Both the position numbers and the translations under genes were made by a program. DNA of 64,000 nt, from the NCBI RefSeq assembly GCF_035621455.1, contig NZ_CP141822.1, forward strand, positions 1 through 64,000. The letters run 5' to 3'. This document shows, piece by piece, positions 1 to 13,824 of this stretch (position 1 is the first letter of the stretch; every line of letters begins with the position of its first letter). The stretch is from Vibrio natriegens NBRC 15636 = ATCC 14048 = DSM 759 (lineage in GTDB: Bacteria > Pseudomonadota > Gammaproteobacteria > Enterobacterales > Vibrionaceae). The notes below the pieces were generated by a model. It saw nothing but the letters and a program-made list of their open reading frames with translations. It was not told the origin of the DNA and ran no database searches.

Positions 1-1407
1 GTGTCATCTTCGCTTTGGCTGCAATGCTTGCAGCAGCTTCAAGAAGAGCTACCAGCAACAGAATTCAGTATGTGGGTTCGTCCGCTACAAGCGGAGCTCA
101 ATGACAATACGCTCACTCTATTCGCACCAAACCGTTTTGTGTTGGATTGGGTGCGTGATAAGTATCTGAACAGTATTACACGCTTACTGCAGCAATATTG
201 CGGTAACGACATCCCTAACTTACGTTTTGAAGTGGGTAGTCGTCCTGTTTCAGCACCTAAACCTGCGCCGACGCGCACGCCTGCGGATGTTGCCGCTGAA
301 TCTTCAGCGCCAGCACAATTACAGGCTCGTAAACCGGTTCATAAAACTTGGGATGATGACGCACAAGCGATCGCAGACATCAATCACCGCTCTAACGTGA
401 ACCCAAAACATAAGTTCAACAACTTTGTCGAAGGTAAATCGAACCAGTTAGGTTTGGCTGCGGCACGTCAGGTATCGGATAACCCGGGCGCAGCGTACAA
501 CCCATTGTTCCTTTATGGTGGGACTGGTCTGGGTAAAACTCACTTGCTCCACGCGGTGGGTAATGCGATTGTGGATAACAACCCGAACGCGAAAGTGGTG
601 TACATGCACTCTGAGCGTTTCGTGCAAGACATGGTAAAAGCACTGCAAAATAACGCGATTGAAGAGTTCAAACGTTACTACCGCAGTGTTGACGCACTTC
701 TTATCGATGATATCCAGTTCTTTGCCAATAAAGAGCGATCGCAGGAAGAATTCTTCCATACCTTCAACGCGTTATTGGAAGGCAACCAACAGATCATCCT
801 GACTTCTGATCGTTATCCAAAAGAGATCAGTGGGGTAGAAGATCGCCTGAAATCGCGCTTCGGTTGGGGTCTTACGGTTGCGATCGAACCGCCTGAGCTG
901 GAAACGCGCGTAGCGATTTTGATGAAGAAGGCAGAAGATCACCAAATTCACCTGGCCGACGAAGTGGCATTCTTTATTGCTAAGCGCCTGCGTTCAAACG
1001 TTCGTGAGCTGGAAGGTGCACTAAACCGAGTTATCGCCAATGCGAACTTTACTGGTCGCCCAATTACGATTGATTTTGTACGTGAAGCGCTGCGCGATCT
1101 ACTGGCTCTGCAAGAAAAGCTGGTGACTATCGATAATATTCAAAAGACCGTTGCGGAATACTACAAAATTAAAGTGGCGGATCTACTGTCTAAGCGTCGT
1201 TCTCGTTCAGTCGCGCGTCCTCGTCAGCTAGCGATGGCATTGGCGAAAGAACTGACTAACCACAGCTTGCCAGAAATTGGCGATGCGTTTGGTGGTCGTG
1301 ACCACACCACGGTACTGCATGCATGTCGCAAGATTGAGCAGCTGCGTGAAGAGAGCCACGATATTAAAGAAGATTACTCTAACTTGATTCGCACCCTGTC
1401 CTCTTAA
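1..1407 (+). CDS. dnaA: Chromosomal replication initiator DnaA
   Basis: DnaA binds DnaA boxes at oriC, melts the origin and loads the DnaB helicase. The 468-residue protein has the full family architecture. An N-terminal DnaB-interaction domain (about 1-85) is followed by a proline/alanine-rich linker (about 85-120). The AAA+ core has Walker A GGTGLGKT at about 173-180 and Walker B LLIDDIQF at about 233-240. The C-terminal DNA-binding domain carries the GRDHTTV signature near 432-438. The start is GTG at base 1, so no upstream region or oriC is visible. dnaN follows after 63 bases, the usual gammaproteobacterial order. Confidence 0.98.
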   Translation: MSSSLWLQCLQQLQEELPATEFSMWVRPLQAELNDNTLTLFAPNRFVLDWVRDKYLNSITRLLQQYCGNDIPNLRFEVGSRPVSAPKPAPTRTPADVAAESSAPAQLQARKPVHKTWDDDAQAIADINHRSNVNPKHKFNNFVEGKSNQLGLAAARQVSDNPGAAYNPLFLYGGTGLGKTHLLHAVGNAIVDNNPNAKVVYMHSERFVQDMVKALQNNAIEEFKRYYRSVDALLIDDIQFFANKERSQEEFFHTFNALLEGNQQIILTSDRYPKEISGVEDRLKSRFGWGLTVAIEPPELETRVAILMKKAEDHQIHLADEVAFFIAKRLRSNVRELEGALNRVIANANFTGRPITIDFVREALRDLLALQEKLVTIDNIQKTVAEYYKIKVADLLSKRRSRSVARPRQLAMALAKELTNHSLPEIGDAFGGRDHTTVLHACRKIEQLREESHDIKEDYSNLIRTLSS

Positions 1408-1470
1408 TCGGTTAGAATAACGGTATTCTAAGCAAATCATTTATTGAGCTGACAGCGTAAAGAGCCAAGC

Positions 1471-2571
1471 ATGAAATTTACTATTGAACGTAGTCATTTA
1501 ATCAAACCGCTACAACAGGTCTCGGGTGCTTTAGGTGGCCGACCAACCCTGCCTATTCTGGGTAACTTACTACTGAAAGTAGAAGAGAACGTGCTTTCAA
1601 TGACCGCGACCGATTTGGAAGTGGAATTGGTGAGCAAAGTGACTCTGGAAGGGGATTTTGAAGCGGGCAGCATTACCGTTCCTTCGCGTAAGTTTCTCGA
1701 CATCTGCCGCGGTTTACCTGACGATGCGATCATTACCTTCGTATTAGAAGGTGATCGCGTACAAGTTCGCTCTGGCCGCAGTCGTTTCTCATTGGCGACG
1801 CTACCTGCGAACGATTTTCCAAACATTGAAGACTGGCAAAGTGAAGTAGAAGTCTCACTGAGCCAGGCTGATCTGCGCACACTGATCGACAAAACTCAGT
1901 TCTCGATGGCGAACCAGGACGTTCGTTACTACCTCAACGGTATGTTGTTTGAAATTGATGGCACGACATTGCGCAGTGTCGCGACCGATGGTCACCGTAT
2001 GGCGGTGTCTCAAACTGAACTGGGCGCGGACTTTGCGCAAAAGCAAATCATCGTGCCGCGTAAAGGTGTCCAGGAACTCGTTAAGTTAATGGATGCTCCA
2101 GAGCAACCGGTCGTATTGCAAATTGGTAACTCTAATGTACGTGCTGAAGTGAACAACTTTATCTTCACTTCTAAGCTGGTTGATGGTCGTTTCCCTGACT
2201 ACCGCCGCGTATTGCCGCAAAGCACTAACAAAACGTTAATCGCAAGCTGTGATGAGTTGCGCCAGGCATTTTCACGTGCTGCGATTTTATCCAATGAAAA
2301 ATTCCGTGGCGTGCGAGTAAATCTCGCGGATACGGAAATGCGCATTACTGCCAACAACCCAGAGCAAGAAGAAGCAGAAGAAATGCTGGACGTAAGCTTT
2401 GATGGCGAACCGATCGAAATCGGCTTTAACGTCAGCTACGTACTGGATGTGCTGAATACGCTACGTTGTGAAAACGTGCGAGTGTCGATGTCGGACGCGA
2501 ACGCAAGTGCGCTGATTGAAAACGCCGACGATGACAGTGCCATGTATGTGGTGATGCCAATCCGTCTATAA
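1471..2571 (+). CDS. dnaN: DNA polymerase III beta sliding clamp
   Basis: The beta subunit forms a ring-shaped dimer around DNA and tethers DNA polymerase III and other repair and replication factors. The 366-residue length equals that of E. coli DnaN. The N-terminal MKFTIERSHLIKPLQQVSGA and the C-terminal MPIRL are typical of the family, and the three repeated clamp domains fill the length. It lies between dnaA (63 bases upstream) and recF (9 bases downstream), so it is probably co-transcribed with both. Confidence 0.98.
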   Translation: MKFTIERSHLIKPLQQVSGALGGRPTLPILGNLLLKVEENVLSMTATDLEVELVSKVTLEGDFEAGSITVPSRKFLDICRGLPDDAIITFVLEGDRVQVRSGRSRFSLATLPANDFPNIEDWQSEVEVSLSQADLRTLIDKTQFSMANQDVRYYLNGMLFEIDGTTLRSVATDGHRMAVSQTELGADFAQKQIIVPRKGVQELVKLMDAPEQPVVLQIGNSNVRAEVNNFIFTSKLVDGRFPDYRRVLPQSTNKTLIASCDELRQAFSRAAILSNEKFRGVRVNLADTEMRITANNPEQEEAEEMLDVSFDGEPIEIGFNVSYVLDVLNTLRCENVRVSMSDANASALIENADDDSAMYVVMPIRL

Positions 2572-2580
2572 GCGAACAGA

Positions 2581-6091
<3,511 letters not shown>

Positions 6092-6117
6092 TCGAAAGCT
6101 TGCAACTCATTGTGATT

Positions 6118-6150
6118 AAAAACGTCATCTCGAATGAGATGGCGTTTTTG
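6118..6150 (+). terminator. gyrB terminator
   Basis: A stem pairs a CGTCATCTC arm with GAGATGGCG around a GAAT loop, flanked by A-tract and T-tract. It lies 27 bases after the gyrB stop codon. Confidence 0.85.
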
Positions 6151-6233
6151 TTTTTGGAGAAGGTCGAAGATAAACGGAGGTCCTAAGGGCTAGAAACTCT
6201 GATCTCAACATCCCTAAATTTTTTTCTTATTAT

Positions 6234-6263
6234 CCCTTGAAAGCGTATTTTCAGACCTTATAT
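6234..6263 (+). promoter_or_regulatory. Candidate sigma-32 (RpoH) promoter for ibpA
   Basis: CCCTTGAAA (6234-6242) matches the heat-shock -35 element. After 13 bases, CCTTATAT (6256-6263) resembles the CCCCATnT -10 element at 6 of 8 positions. The 13-base spacing is normal for sigma-32. It would give a leader of about 255 nt, which is long but leaves room for the structured leader next to ibpA. Confidence 0.55.
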
Positions 6264-6434
6264 CTAGAATTGAAGAGGTTAGCTGACTTGCTAGAGACTA
6301 GAAGAACAGCCCTCTGCAACCGCTGAAACAAGATCGCTCAAAAGAGGATGCTTTGTTTTGGCACACAACTTAACTTAATGATTCCTGTCATGTCTCGGTG
6401 AAACGCGTTTTCACTAGCGGAATGATTTGGATTC

Positions 6435-6524
6435 CTTAGCTCGGCGCTGGTTTTTGCATAAACACGCCAATTAGATGAGTGTCATCTGAGCTAAGACTAT
6501 TGCTTAATTAAGAGGATAGATTTT
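6435..6524 (+). promoter_or_regulatory. Candidate ROSE-type RNA thermometer of ibpA
   Basis: The last 90 nt of the leader fold into several stems. CTTAGCTC (6435-6442) pairs with GAGCTAAG (6488-6495) and encloses two small hairpins (GGCG..CGCC and GATG agtgt CATC). A final hairpin holds the ribosome-binding site. In it, TTGCT (6500-6504) faces AGGA (6513-6516): U-A, U-G, one bulged G, C-G, U-A. This is the arrangement that defines ROSE thermometers, in which the weak helix opens on heating and frees the Shine-Dalgarno. ROSE elements are known upstream of ibpA-type genes in other gammaproteobacteria. Confidence 0.7.
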
Positions 6525-6962
6525 ATGCGTAATGTAGATTTCTCACCACTATACCGTAATGCAATTGGCTTTGACCGTCTGTTTAACCTGATGGAAGCAA
6601 GCTCTGCGAAAAATTCTTCTGGCGGTTACCCTCCATACAACATTGAGCAAAAAGACGAGCATAACTACCGTATTACAATGGCGGTTGCAGGATTTGCTGA
6701 AGAACAGCTCGATCTGACTCAAAATGAAAACATGTTGATCGTAAAGGGTGAGCGTAAAGCGGAAGAAGGTAAAAACTACGTTTACCAAGGTATTGCAGAG
6801 CGCGACTTTGAACGTAAGTTCCAGCTTGCTGACTACGTAAAAGTAATTGGCGCATCAATGGAAAACGGCCTGCTACACATTGATTTGGTTCGTGAAATTC
6901 CAGAAGCGATGCAACCACGTAAAATCGCTATCGGCGGCAATAACTTGCTAGAAAACAACTAA
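6525..6962 (+). CDS. ibpA: Small heat-shock protein IbpA
   Basis: IbpA is an Hsp20 / alpha-crystallin family holdase that binds inclusion bodies and unfolded proteins and passes them to DnaK and ClpB. The 145-residue protein begins [20 protein letters not shown], which closely matches E. coli IbpA. The alpha-crystallin domain spans about residues 35-125 and is followed by a short C-terminal tail with the RKIAI anchoring motif. The RBS AGAGGA lies 8 bases before the ATG and is enclosed in the predicted thermometer hairpin. It is monocistronic, with a terminator directly after it. Confidence 0.95.
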   Translation: MRNVDFSPLYRNAIGFDRLFNLMEASSAKNSSGGYPPYNIEQKDEHNYRITMAVAGFAEEQLDLTQNENMLIVKGERKAEEGKNYVYQGIAERDFERKFQLADYVKVIGASMENGLLHIDLVREIPEAMQPRKIAIGGNNLLENN

Positions 6963-6990
6963 TCAGCAAGTAGTTTGCACATAGAGTGAG

Positions 6991-7017
6991 AAAGAGCGCC
7001 AGTTGGCGCTCTTTTAG
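6991..7017. terminator. Bidirectional terminator between ibpA and avtA
   Basis: AAAGAGCGCC pairs with GGCGCTCTTT around a short AGTT loop. A T-run follows on the plus strand, and A-rich sequence on the other side would serve avtA. Confidence 0.85.
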
Positions 7018-7026
7018 TTTGTTTTT

Positions 7027-8280
7027 CTATTTACCTTCTTGGTAAGCCTTTTCAACTTCTTCAGCGATGATTGCGATACCTTTCTGCATCATCTCGTCAT
7101 CCTGAACGTAGTTCATCCGCAGACATTGATGCGCATGATCCCATTCATCTTCCTGACCGATAAAGAAGTATTCACCCGGTACAATCAGCACTCCACGATC
7201 TTTCAGGCGTTGGTACAGTTCCATAGTGGTGATTGGTAGTTCGTCAAACCATAGCCATAAAAAGATAGCGCCTTCAGGTTTGTGAATACGAAAACGTGGG
7301 TCGGTGATCGCTTGCTGCAGCAGTTCTACCGCACGTAGAGATTTCTGCTTGTAATAAGGCTTAATCACATCCGAACTCAATCTAAGCAGGTCGCCATTAC
7401 CAATGATATGGTTGGCCAGTGCAGGGCCGACACTACCTGGAGCCAGACTGATAATGCCATTCATATTGGTCAAAGCCTGGGTAATCGCTTCGTTGGCAAT
7501 TACGATACCGCAGCGCACGCCCGGTAAGCCAAGTTTGGACAGGCTCATACACAGGATCGTATTGTCATTCCAGAATGGTTCAACATCTTCAAAAATGATG
7601 TTCGGGAACGGCAAACCGTAAGCGTTATCAATGATCAACGGAATATTGTTTTCACGCGCGAGTTTATCTAGCTTGCGGACTTCTTCATCCGTTAGCACGT
7701 TGCCTGTTGGGTTGGTTGGGCGAGAAGCACAGATAGCCGCGACAGAGTCATCAACTTTCAGTTGTTCAAAATCAACGTGATACTTAAACAAACCATTGTC
7801 GAGCAACTCGATCTCCGGGTGGTAAGAGACGAAAATATCTTCATCAATACCGGCATCGCCGTAGCCAATGTACTCTGGTGCGATTGGCAACAGCACTTTT
7901 TTGTGTGAACCGTCAGGCTGTTGGCCGGCGAGTAAATTAAATAGGTAGAAGAAACCACTTTGGCTGCCATTGGTCAGACTGATGTTCTTCTCACTGATGT
8001 CCCAACCGTAGGTTTCACGAAACAGTTTTGCCAGCGCTTTGATAAACGCATCTTTACCTTGGGGGCCATCATAGTTGGTGAGCGCGGCGATGAGTTCTCC
8101 GCTGGCGAGCATTTCCTCACTGGCTTGGTGAAAGTAATCGAGCATGGCAGGAATGGCGGCAGGGTTACCTCCACCGAGCATGATGGCACCTGGTGTGCGC
8201 AGACCATCATTTAAATCATCCATTAACTGTGTGATACCTGAATACTGATTAAATTTTTCGCCAAACTTTGAGTACTGCAT
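7027..8280 (-). CDS. avtA: Valine--pyruvate aminotransferase
   Basis: AvtA is a PLP-dependent class I/II transaminase that interconverts valine plus pyruvate with 2-ketoisovalerate plus alanine. The 417 residues equal E. coli AvtA in length and align along the whole chain (GITQLMDDLNDGLRTPGAIM, SRPTNPTGN, SLSKLGLPG). The Schiff-base lysine is K249 in SLSKLGLPG. It sits beside malS, as in E. coli, although each gene here has its own terminator. The start ATG at 8280 gives the expected N-terminus. Confidence 0.95.
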   Translation of the reverse strand: MQYSKFGEKFNQYSGITQLMDDLNDGLRTPGAIMLGGGNPAAIPAMLDYFHQASEEMLASGELIAALTNYDGPQGKDAFIKALAKLFRETYGWDISEKNISLTNGSQSGFFYLFNLLAGQQPDGSHKKVLLPIAPEYIGYGDAGIDEDIFVSYHPEIELLDNGLFKYHVDFEQLKVDDSVAAICASRPTNPTGNVLTDEEVRKLDKLARENNIPLIIDNAYGLPFPNIIFEDVEPFWNDNTILCMSLSKLGLPGVRCGIVIANEAITQALTNMNGIISLAPGSVGPALANHIIGNGDLLRLSSDVIKPYYKQKSLRAVELLQQAITDPRFRIHKPEGAIFLWLWFDELPITTMELYQRLKDRGVLIVPGEYFFIGQEDEWDHAHQCLRMNYVQDDEMMQKGIAIIAEEVEKAYQEGK

Positions 8281-8460
8281 GTTTACTTATACCTAATTCA
8301 TTGTGATTGCTTTGTGTAATCTTGCTGACTGAACATCAGCTTATAGTGTAATACTTGACCTTACCCTAATGTTATTACGACGCAAAGTGTGAATTCACTC
8401 GAAGAAGAAAAAAGAGTCTGTTCAGACCAGATGAATGGATTATAAAGCGAAAAGAGAAAT

Positions 8461-8485
8461 AAAAAGGGAAGCCTACGCTTCCCTT
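8461..8485 (-). terminator. malS terminator
   Basis: AGGGAAGC and GCTTCCCT pair around a 4-base loop. On the minus strand the stem is followed by a run of T. It lies 22 bases after the malS stop. Confidence 0.85.
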
Positions 8486-8506
8486 GCTGGTGGAGAGATG
8501 GATGTG

Positions 8507-10591
8507 CTATTCGCCAGTGTAGACAATAAGCACCTTGTCATCCTGATATTGGCGCTCGAACGCGTAGTAGCCTTCCTGATTACGTGTAACGTGCTTACCT
8601 TGAGCAACGGCTGGGTGACGCTTACGGAATTCGCCCAGTTTTTGCCAGTGCTGCAGTAAGTCTTTACGTTCGCCATGAATCTTATCCCATGGCATGTCGG
8701 AGCGGGTTCCCTGGTGGGTATCTGAACCGGTATGACCGAAGTCACGGGCAATCTCATCACCGTAATAGATTTGAACCGCACCCGGCGCTAACATTAACGC
8801 ATTTGCTGCGCGTGCCTGATCATCGAAGCTGCGGCTACGTGCAGACCAGAACAGCTGAGTGTCATGAGAAGAAAGGTAACTCAACACATTGAACTCGGGA
8901 TCGTTGTTGATTTGCTCTGCATAGCGTCGGTAATCACTGTCGAGGTTGGCAAAGCATTTCAGCGCTTTTGGTGCGACATCTGACTGGAATTCGAAATTAA
9001 TTATCGAATCGAATCCGTTATCGAAGTACGGGCTCTTCACCACGCTGTGTGCCCAGACTTCTCCGGTCATCCAGAATGGCAAATCGTCCAGCGCCTTCTC
9101 TGGGTTGTTCTGTTTCCATTCGGCAAGAGCTTGTGTGGTACTGGCTTTCAATTCTGACCACGCATCCATTTCTACATGTTTGGCGGTATCGACACGGAAG
9201 CCATCAACGCCATAATCGCGGACCCAATCGGATAGCCAAGTGATCAGATGTTCGCGCGGCGTCTTTTGTTCATCACGTGCGCCGGTATCTTTGTTGTGGA
9301 AGAAGTTTGGCAAACCGGTTTTCTGAGTCGACTCGGTTTTCAGATCCGGTAAGTAGTTCAGAGACATGCTGATATCGTTGTATCCCGGCGCATCGTAATT
9401 ACCGATGTCGGTACGAATCCACGCTTTGCCCCACCATTTTTCCCACGCTTCGTTATCGCTGTATTTGACGTAGTCGTTGAAGCTATGCCAACTCTGACCT
9501 GATTTGGGCTGCCAGTCTGTCCATTTTTCACCCAGCACTTGTTTCGCTTCTTGGTCATCAAGGTAAAGTTGACCAAAGCCAAACTCCTGCATATCGGCCA
9601 GTGTGGCGTAGCCAGTGTGATTCATCACGACATCCCAAATGATGCGAATGCCTTTCTTATGCGCGGTATCGATGAAGGTTCGCAGCTCATCTTCGGTGCC
9701 CATATTGGCATCAAGCTTAGTCCAGTCTTGGTGGTAGTAGCCGTGATAGCCGTAGTGTTTGAAATCGCCTTTGTCACCGCCGCCGACCCAGCCGTGAATT
9801 TGCTCCAGCGGTGAGGTTAGCCAAATCGCGTTAACACCGAGAGATTCAATGTAATCGAGCTTTTTGGTCAGACCCGCCAAGTCACCACCGTGGAAGGTGC
9901 CGATTTCGTATTTACCGTCTTTACTGCGGCCATAGCTGTTGTCGTTGTTTGGATTACCATTGTAAAAACGGTCGGTCATGACGAAGTAAACTGTGGCGTT
10001 ATCCCAGCTGAATGGTTTATTCGCTTGTTGTTCAACTTCCTCTAGCAGTAGGAGCCCCTGACTCATTGGGCCCGGCTTAAGGGTGACTGCACCATCGGTT
10101 ACGGTTGTCTCTTGTCCAGTCAGTGCATCTCGTACCAAAGTCCCATCACTAAAGGTTTCCGCGACGTTGATGGTTTTAGCCGTATCGGTTGCGACAGGGC
10201 AAGTGAAGCTGGTTACCTGAGACTGTTTTGGTTTGATCTTAACCGTCAGCTCATTGATCGTTGGGTTGAGCGTAAATTGGTAGGTATTGGCTTTGAAAAT
10301 GCGCAGCGGCATAGTGGCATCCGTTGCACAGTTATCCATTTTTAATGGTGTGTTGAATTTGATGCGGCTTTCTTCTGCCAGAGTGAAGCTACTGCCACAG
10401 CTTTGTTTGCTGTCGGCAATCGTAAAGGTGTAATTGCCTTTATCCAGTTTCTGTTCTGCGACGAGTAATCCTTGATCGTTTTGTTCGAACATGGCTTTGT
10501 CATCACCGACGCTTAATACGATGGCATTTTCTGGAATTTGGCTGCAGGCACTAAGCAGACCAATAGAGAGTGCGAGAATTGTTTTTTTCAT
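8507..10591 (-). CDS. malS: MalS-type alpha-amylase lipoprotein
   Basis: This GH13 alpha-amylase hydrolyses maltodextrins outside the cytoplasm. The 694-residue protein starts with a lipoprotein signal peptide ending in the lipobox LLSAC at about residues 13-17, so it should be membrane-anchored on the periplasmic side or at the outer membrane. E. coli MalS is soluble in the periplasm. An N-terminal beta-rich region (about 20-190) precedes the TIM barrel. Catalytic residues are D468 (GFRVDTAKH), E511 (GEVW) and D577 (SSHDT). The WDNATVYFVMTDRF stretch and the link to avtA support MalS. RBS is GGGGGAAGGA, with ATG 4 bases downstream. I saw no convincing MalT box. Confidence 0.88.
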   Translation of the reverse strand: MKKTILALSIGLLSACSQIPENAIVLSVGDDKAMFEQNDQGLLVAEQKLDKGNYTFTIADSKQSCGSSFTLAEESRIKFNTPLKMDNCATDATMPLRIFKANTYQFTLNPTINELTVKIKPKQSQVTSFTCPVATDTAKTINVAETFSDGTLVRDALTGQETTVTDGAVTLKPGPMSQGLLLLEEVEQQANKPFSWDNATVYFVMTDRFYNGNPNNDNSYGRSKDGKYEIGTFHGGDLAGLTKKLDYIESLGVNAIWLTSPLEQIHGWVGGGDKGDFKHYGYHGYYHQDWTKLDANMGTEDELRTFIDTAHKKGIRIIWDVVMNHTGYATLADMQEFGFGQLYLDDQEAKQVLGEKWTDWQPKSGQSWHSFNDYVKYSDNEAWEKWWGKAWIRTDIGNYDAPGYNDISMSLNYLPDLKTESTQKTGLPNFFHNKDTGARDEQKTPREHLITWLSDWVRDYGVDGFRVDTAKHVEMDAWSELKASTTQALAEWKQNNPEKALDDLPFWMTGEVWAHSVVKSPYFDNGFDSIINFEFQSDVAPKALKCFANLDSDYRRYAEQINNDPEFNVLSYLSSHDTQLFWSARSRSFDDQARAANALMLAPGAVQIYYGDEIARDFGHTGSDTHQGTRSDMPWDKIHGERKDLLQHWQKLGEFRKRHPAVAQGKHVTRNQEGYYAFERQYQDDKVLIVYTGE

Positions 10592-10746
10592 TGTGTCCTT
10601 CCCCCGAATAAACAGATCTTTTATAACAAAAAGAAGCCTCTACAATCCGAGCGGTGCACCCACAAGTTAAACCTCTCTCACCCTACAAATTTTTGTCCTG
10701 TTCACAAAATGAGTAATATTTCTCTCTAACCTTGTATTTTTGCCAA

Positions 10747-10776
10747 CAAAAAAGGGAAGCAGATGCTTCCCTTTTG
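10747..10776 (-). terminator. glyS terminator
   Basis: GGGAAGC and GCTTCCC pair around AGAT, with a run of six T on the minus strand after the stem. It is downstream of glyS. Its arms are nearly the same as those of the malS terminator. Confidence 0.85.
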
Positions 10777-10822
10777 GTTATTTTGTGACTTCTTTTTCAG
10801 TCAGTAACTCAGTTTCGGTTAC

Positions 10823-12889
10823 CTATTTTTGCAGAAGCGAGATGTCTGCGATCTGTAGGAACAGGTTACGCAGATTGTTCAGAAGGGTCAGACGGTTCTT
10901 CTTAAGTGCTTCGTCGTCTGCCATTACCATTACGTTGTCGAAGAACGCATCCACTGGCTCACGAAGGTCAGCAAGTTTGCTTAGGGCTTCTTGGTAGTTA
11001 CCTGTTGCAAAAGCTGGCTCAAGTGCTTCAGTCATCACTTCAACGCTTTCTGCTAACGCTTTTTCTGCATCTTCTTGTAGAAGAGACAAGTCAATCTCTT
11101 CTGCTAGTTCGCCATCGAATTTCGCTAGGATGTTACCTACACGTTTGTTCGCTGCTGCTAAAGATTCTGCTGCTTCTAGCTCACGGAAGTGAGATACCGC
11201 TTTCACGCGTTGGTCGAAATCAGCTGGTTTAGTCGGGCGACGCGCCAGTACAGCTTGAATAATATCGACACTGAAACCTTCATCTTTATACCATGCATTG
11301 AAACGACCAAGCATGAACTCGATGACATCTTGCTCAACGTTGTCGTTAGTCAGTTTTGAGCCAAACTGTACTTTTGCTTCACGGATAAGGTCTAGAAGGT
11401 CTAGGTTGTAGCCGTTTTCAACGATGATACGCAGTACGCCCAGAGAAGCACGACGAAGTGCAAACGGGTCGCTGCCTTTAGGTGCTTGGCCAATACCGAA
11501 GATACCAACGATAGTGTCCAGCTTGTCAGCCATTGCCACTGCAGAAGAAATCGCAGTGCTTGGCAGAACATCACCAGCGAAACGCGGCATGTATTGCTCG
11601 TATAGAGCGAGTGCTACTTGCTCATCTTCACCATCGTGAGTTGCGTAATGCATACCCATTACACCTTGAGTATCCGTAAACTCGAATACCATTGAGGTCA
11701 TTAGGTCACACTTCGCCAGCAAGCCTGCGCGAGTCGATTTCTCAACATCGGCACCAATTTGTTTCGCGATGTAGCCAGCAAGCGCTGTGATACGATCGGT
11801 TTTGTCTTTGATTGTGCCCAGTTGCTTCTGGAAAATCGCGTTTTCTAGCTCAGGAAGACGGTCAATCAGTGGACGCTTACGGTCAGTGTTGAAGAAAAAC
11901 TCGGCATCAGCTAGACGTGGACGTACAACTTTCTCGTTACCTTCGATAACGTGGCGAGGTTCTTTCGACTCAATGTTTGATACGAAGATGAAGTTAGGCA
12001 GTAGTTTCTTGTCTTCAGAGTAGACAGGGAAGTACTTCTGGTCACCTTTCATGGTGTAAACCAATGCTTCAGAAGGCACTTTCAGGAATTCTTCTTCGAA
12101 TTTCGCTGTTAGTACCACTGGCCATTCAACCAGAGAGGTCACTTCTTCTACTAGGTCATCTTCTAGATCAGCGATACCACCAACCGCGGCTGCCGCTTTT
12201 TTGGCGTCAGCTAGGATGATAGCTTTACGAGCTTCGTAATCCGCCATAACTTTACCGCGTTCTTCAAGAATCGCAGGGTATTGCTCAGCAGAGTCGATAG
12301 TGAATTCTTGCTCACCCATGAAGCGGTGACCGCGAATGGTGCGTGCAGAAGCGACGCCAAGGATTTCACCTTCGATTAGGTCGCTGCCCATTAGCATCGT
12401 TAGCGTTTTAACCGGACGAATAAATTGAGTCGTCTTGTTACCCCAGCGCATTGGTTTTGCGATAGGTAGGTTTGCTAGTGCTTTTGCTGCTAGTTCAACG
12501 ATGATCTCAGATGCTGGCTGACCTTTCACTTCTTGTTTGAACAGTAGCCATTCACCTTTGTCTGTTACCATGCGATCCGCTTGGTCAACGGTAATGCCAC
12601 AACCACGAGCCCAGCCTTGAGCTGCTTTGGTTGGGTTACCGTCAGCATCAAATGCTGCAGAGACTGCAGGGCCGCGTTTTTCAACGACTTTGTCAGATTG
12701 GCTTTCTGCCAATGCTGCTACTTTAAGTGCCAGACGGCGAGGTGCTGCAAACCACTTGATGCCTTCATGAGCAAGTTCTGCACTTGCCAGTTCAGCTTCA
12801 AAGTTTGCTGCGAATGCTTCAGCCAGAGTACGAAGTTGCGTTGGTGGTAGCTCTTCTGTACCCAGCTCGATTAGAAATTCTTTTGCCAT
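10823..12889 (-). CDS. glyS: Glycine--tRNA ligase beta subunit
   Basis: GlyS is the large subunit of the alpha2-beta2 glycyl-tRNA synthetase and provides tRNA recognition. At 688 residues (E. coli 689) it is full length, beginning [20 protein letters not shown], a family hallmark. The central HD-like region and C-terminal anticodon-binding domain are present. It starts 14 bases after glyQ on the same strand, so both subunits come from one transcript that ends at the hairpin at 10747. Confidence 0.97.
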   Translation of the reverse strand: MAKEFLIELGTEELPPTQLRTLAEAFAANFEAELASAELAHEGIKWFAAPRRLALKVAALAESQSDKVVEKRGPAVSAAFDADGNPTKAAQGWARGCGITVDQADRMVTDKGEWLLFKQEVKGQPASEIIVELAAKALANLPIAKPMRWGNKTTQFIRPVKTLTMLMGSDLIEGEILGVASARTIRGHRFMGEQEFTIDSAEQYPAILEERGKVMADYEARKAIILADAKKAAAAVGGIADLEDDLVEEVTSLVEWPVVLTAKFEEEFLKVPSEALVYTMKGDQKYFPVYSEDKKLLPNFIFVSNIESKEPRHVIEGNEKVVRPRLADAEFFFNTDRKRPLIDRLPELENAIFQKQLGTIKDKTDRITALAGYIAKQIGADVEKSTRAGLLAKCDLMTSMVFEFTDTQGVMGMHYATHDGEDEQVALALYEQYMPRFAGDVLPSTAISSAVAMADKLDTIVGIFGIGQAPKGSDPFALRRASLGVLRIIVENGYNLDLLDLIREAKVQFGSKLTNDNVEQDVIEFMLGRFNAWYKDEGFSVDIIQAVLARRPTKPADFDQRVKAVSHFRELEAAESLAAANKRVGNILAKFDGELAEEIDLSLLQEDAEKALAESVEVMTEALEPAFATGNYQEALSKLADLREPVDAFFDNVMVMADDEALKKNRLTLLNNLRNLFLQIADISLLQK

Positions 12890-12903
12890 GTTAGATCGAC
12901 CCC

Positions 12904-13824
12904 TTACGCGTTATCTTCTTTTTTACACATTGGGAAGCCAAGCGCTTCACGTGATGCGTAGTATGCTTCTGCTACTGACTTAGTCAGGTTACGGATGCGT
13001 AGGATGTAGCGTTGACGCTCAGTTACTGAGATCGCCTTGCGTGCATCTAGCAGGTTGAACGCGTGGCCAGCTTTCAGGATGCGTTCGTAAGCAGGAAGTG
13101 GAAGAGGCTTTTCAAGTGCAACGAGCTCTTGACACTCTTTCTCACACTGTTCAAAGAAGCCGAATAGGAAATCTACGTCAGCGTGTTCGAAGTTGTAAGT
13201 TGATTGTTCCACTTCGTTTTGGTGGAAGATATCACCATAAGTAACTTTGCTGCCGTCTGGCGCAATGTTCCAAACCAGGTCGTAAACTGAATCTACTTCT
13301 TGGATGTACATTGCAAGACGTTCGATACCGTAAGTGATCTCGCCAGTTACTGGTTTACACTCAAGGCCACCAACTTGTTGGAAGTAAGTAAACTGAGTTA
13401 CTTCCATGCCGTTTAGCCATACTTCCCAGCCTAGGCCCCATGCGCCTAGTGTTGGGTTTTCCCAGTTGTCTTCTACGAAACGGATATCGTGTACAAGTGG
13501 GTCAATACCAAGAACTTCAAGGGAACCAAGGTACAACTCTTGGATATTGTCTGGCGATGGTTTTAGCGCTACTTGGAATTGGTAGTAGTGCTGAAGACGG
13601 TTAGGGTTTTCACCATAACGGCCATCAGTAGGACGACGTGAAGGTTGTACATAAGCTGTCGACATTGGCTCTGGGCCAATCGCTCGTAGACAGGTCATTG
13701 GGTGAGAGGTACCCGCACCAACTTCCATATCTAGTGGTTGAACAATGGTACAACCATTTTGAGCCCAATAATCCTGCAGCGCGAGGATCATTCCCTGGAA
13801 GGTTTTGATATCGTATTTTTGCAT
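12904..13824 (-). CDS. glyQ: Glycine--tRNA ligase alpha subunit
   Basis: GlyQ is the catalytic subunit of heterotetrameric glycyl-tRNA synthetase and charges tRNA-Gly with glycine. The 306-residue protein starts [20 protein letters not shown]. It contains the class II motif-2 region ([20 protein letters not shown]) and a glycine-pocket segment ([16 protein letters not shown]). It is the first gene of the glyQS pair. Confidence 0.97.
   Translation of the reverse strand: MQKYDIKTFQGMILALQDYWAQNGCTIVQPLDMEVGAGTSHPMTCLRAIGPEPMSTAYVQPSRRPTDGRYGENPNRLQHYYQFQVALKPSPDNIQELYLGSLEVLGIDPLVHDIRFVEDNWENPTLGAWGLGWEVWLNGMEVTQFTYFQQVGGLECKPVTGEITYGIERLAMYIQEVDSVYDLVWNIAPDGSKVTYGDIFHQNEVEQSTYNFEHADVDFLFGFFEQCEKECQELVALEKPLPLPAYERILKAGHAFNLLDARKAISVTERQRYILRIRNLTKSVAEAYYASREALGFPMCKKEDNA

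Larger units (their letters stand above)
6151..6524 (+). other. Intergenic region upstream of ibpA
   Basis: This 374-base stretch holds no credible gene. It contains the candidate sigma-32 promoter (6234-6263) and, next to ibpA, a multi-hairpin leader (6435-6524). A further small hairpin, GTGAAA..TTTCAC, lies at about 6401-6417. The middle part, about 6270-6400, shows nothing I can interpret. Confidence 0.6.

Noticed and set aside
10592..10740. Possible MalT boxes upstream of malS
   Set aside because: No stretch fits GGGGATGAGG well; the G-rich GGGGGAAGGA close to the start is simply the ribosome site.
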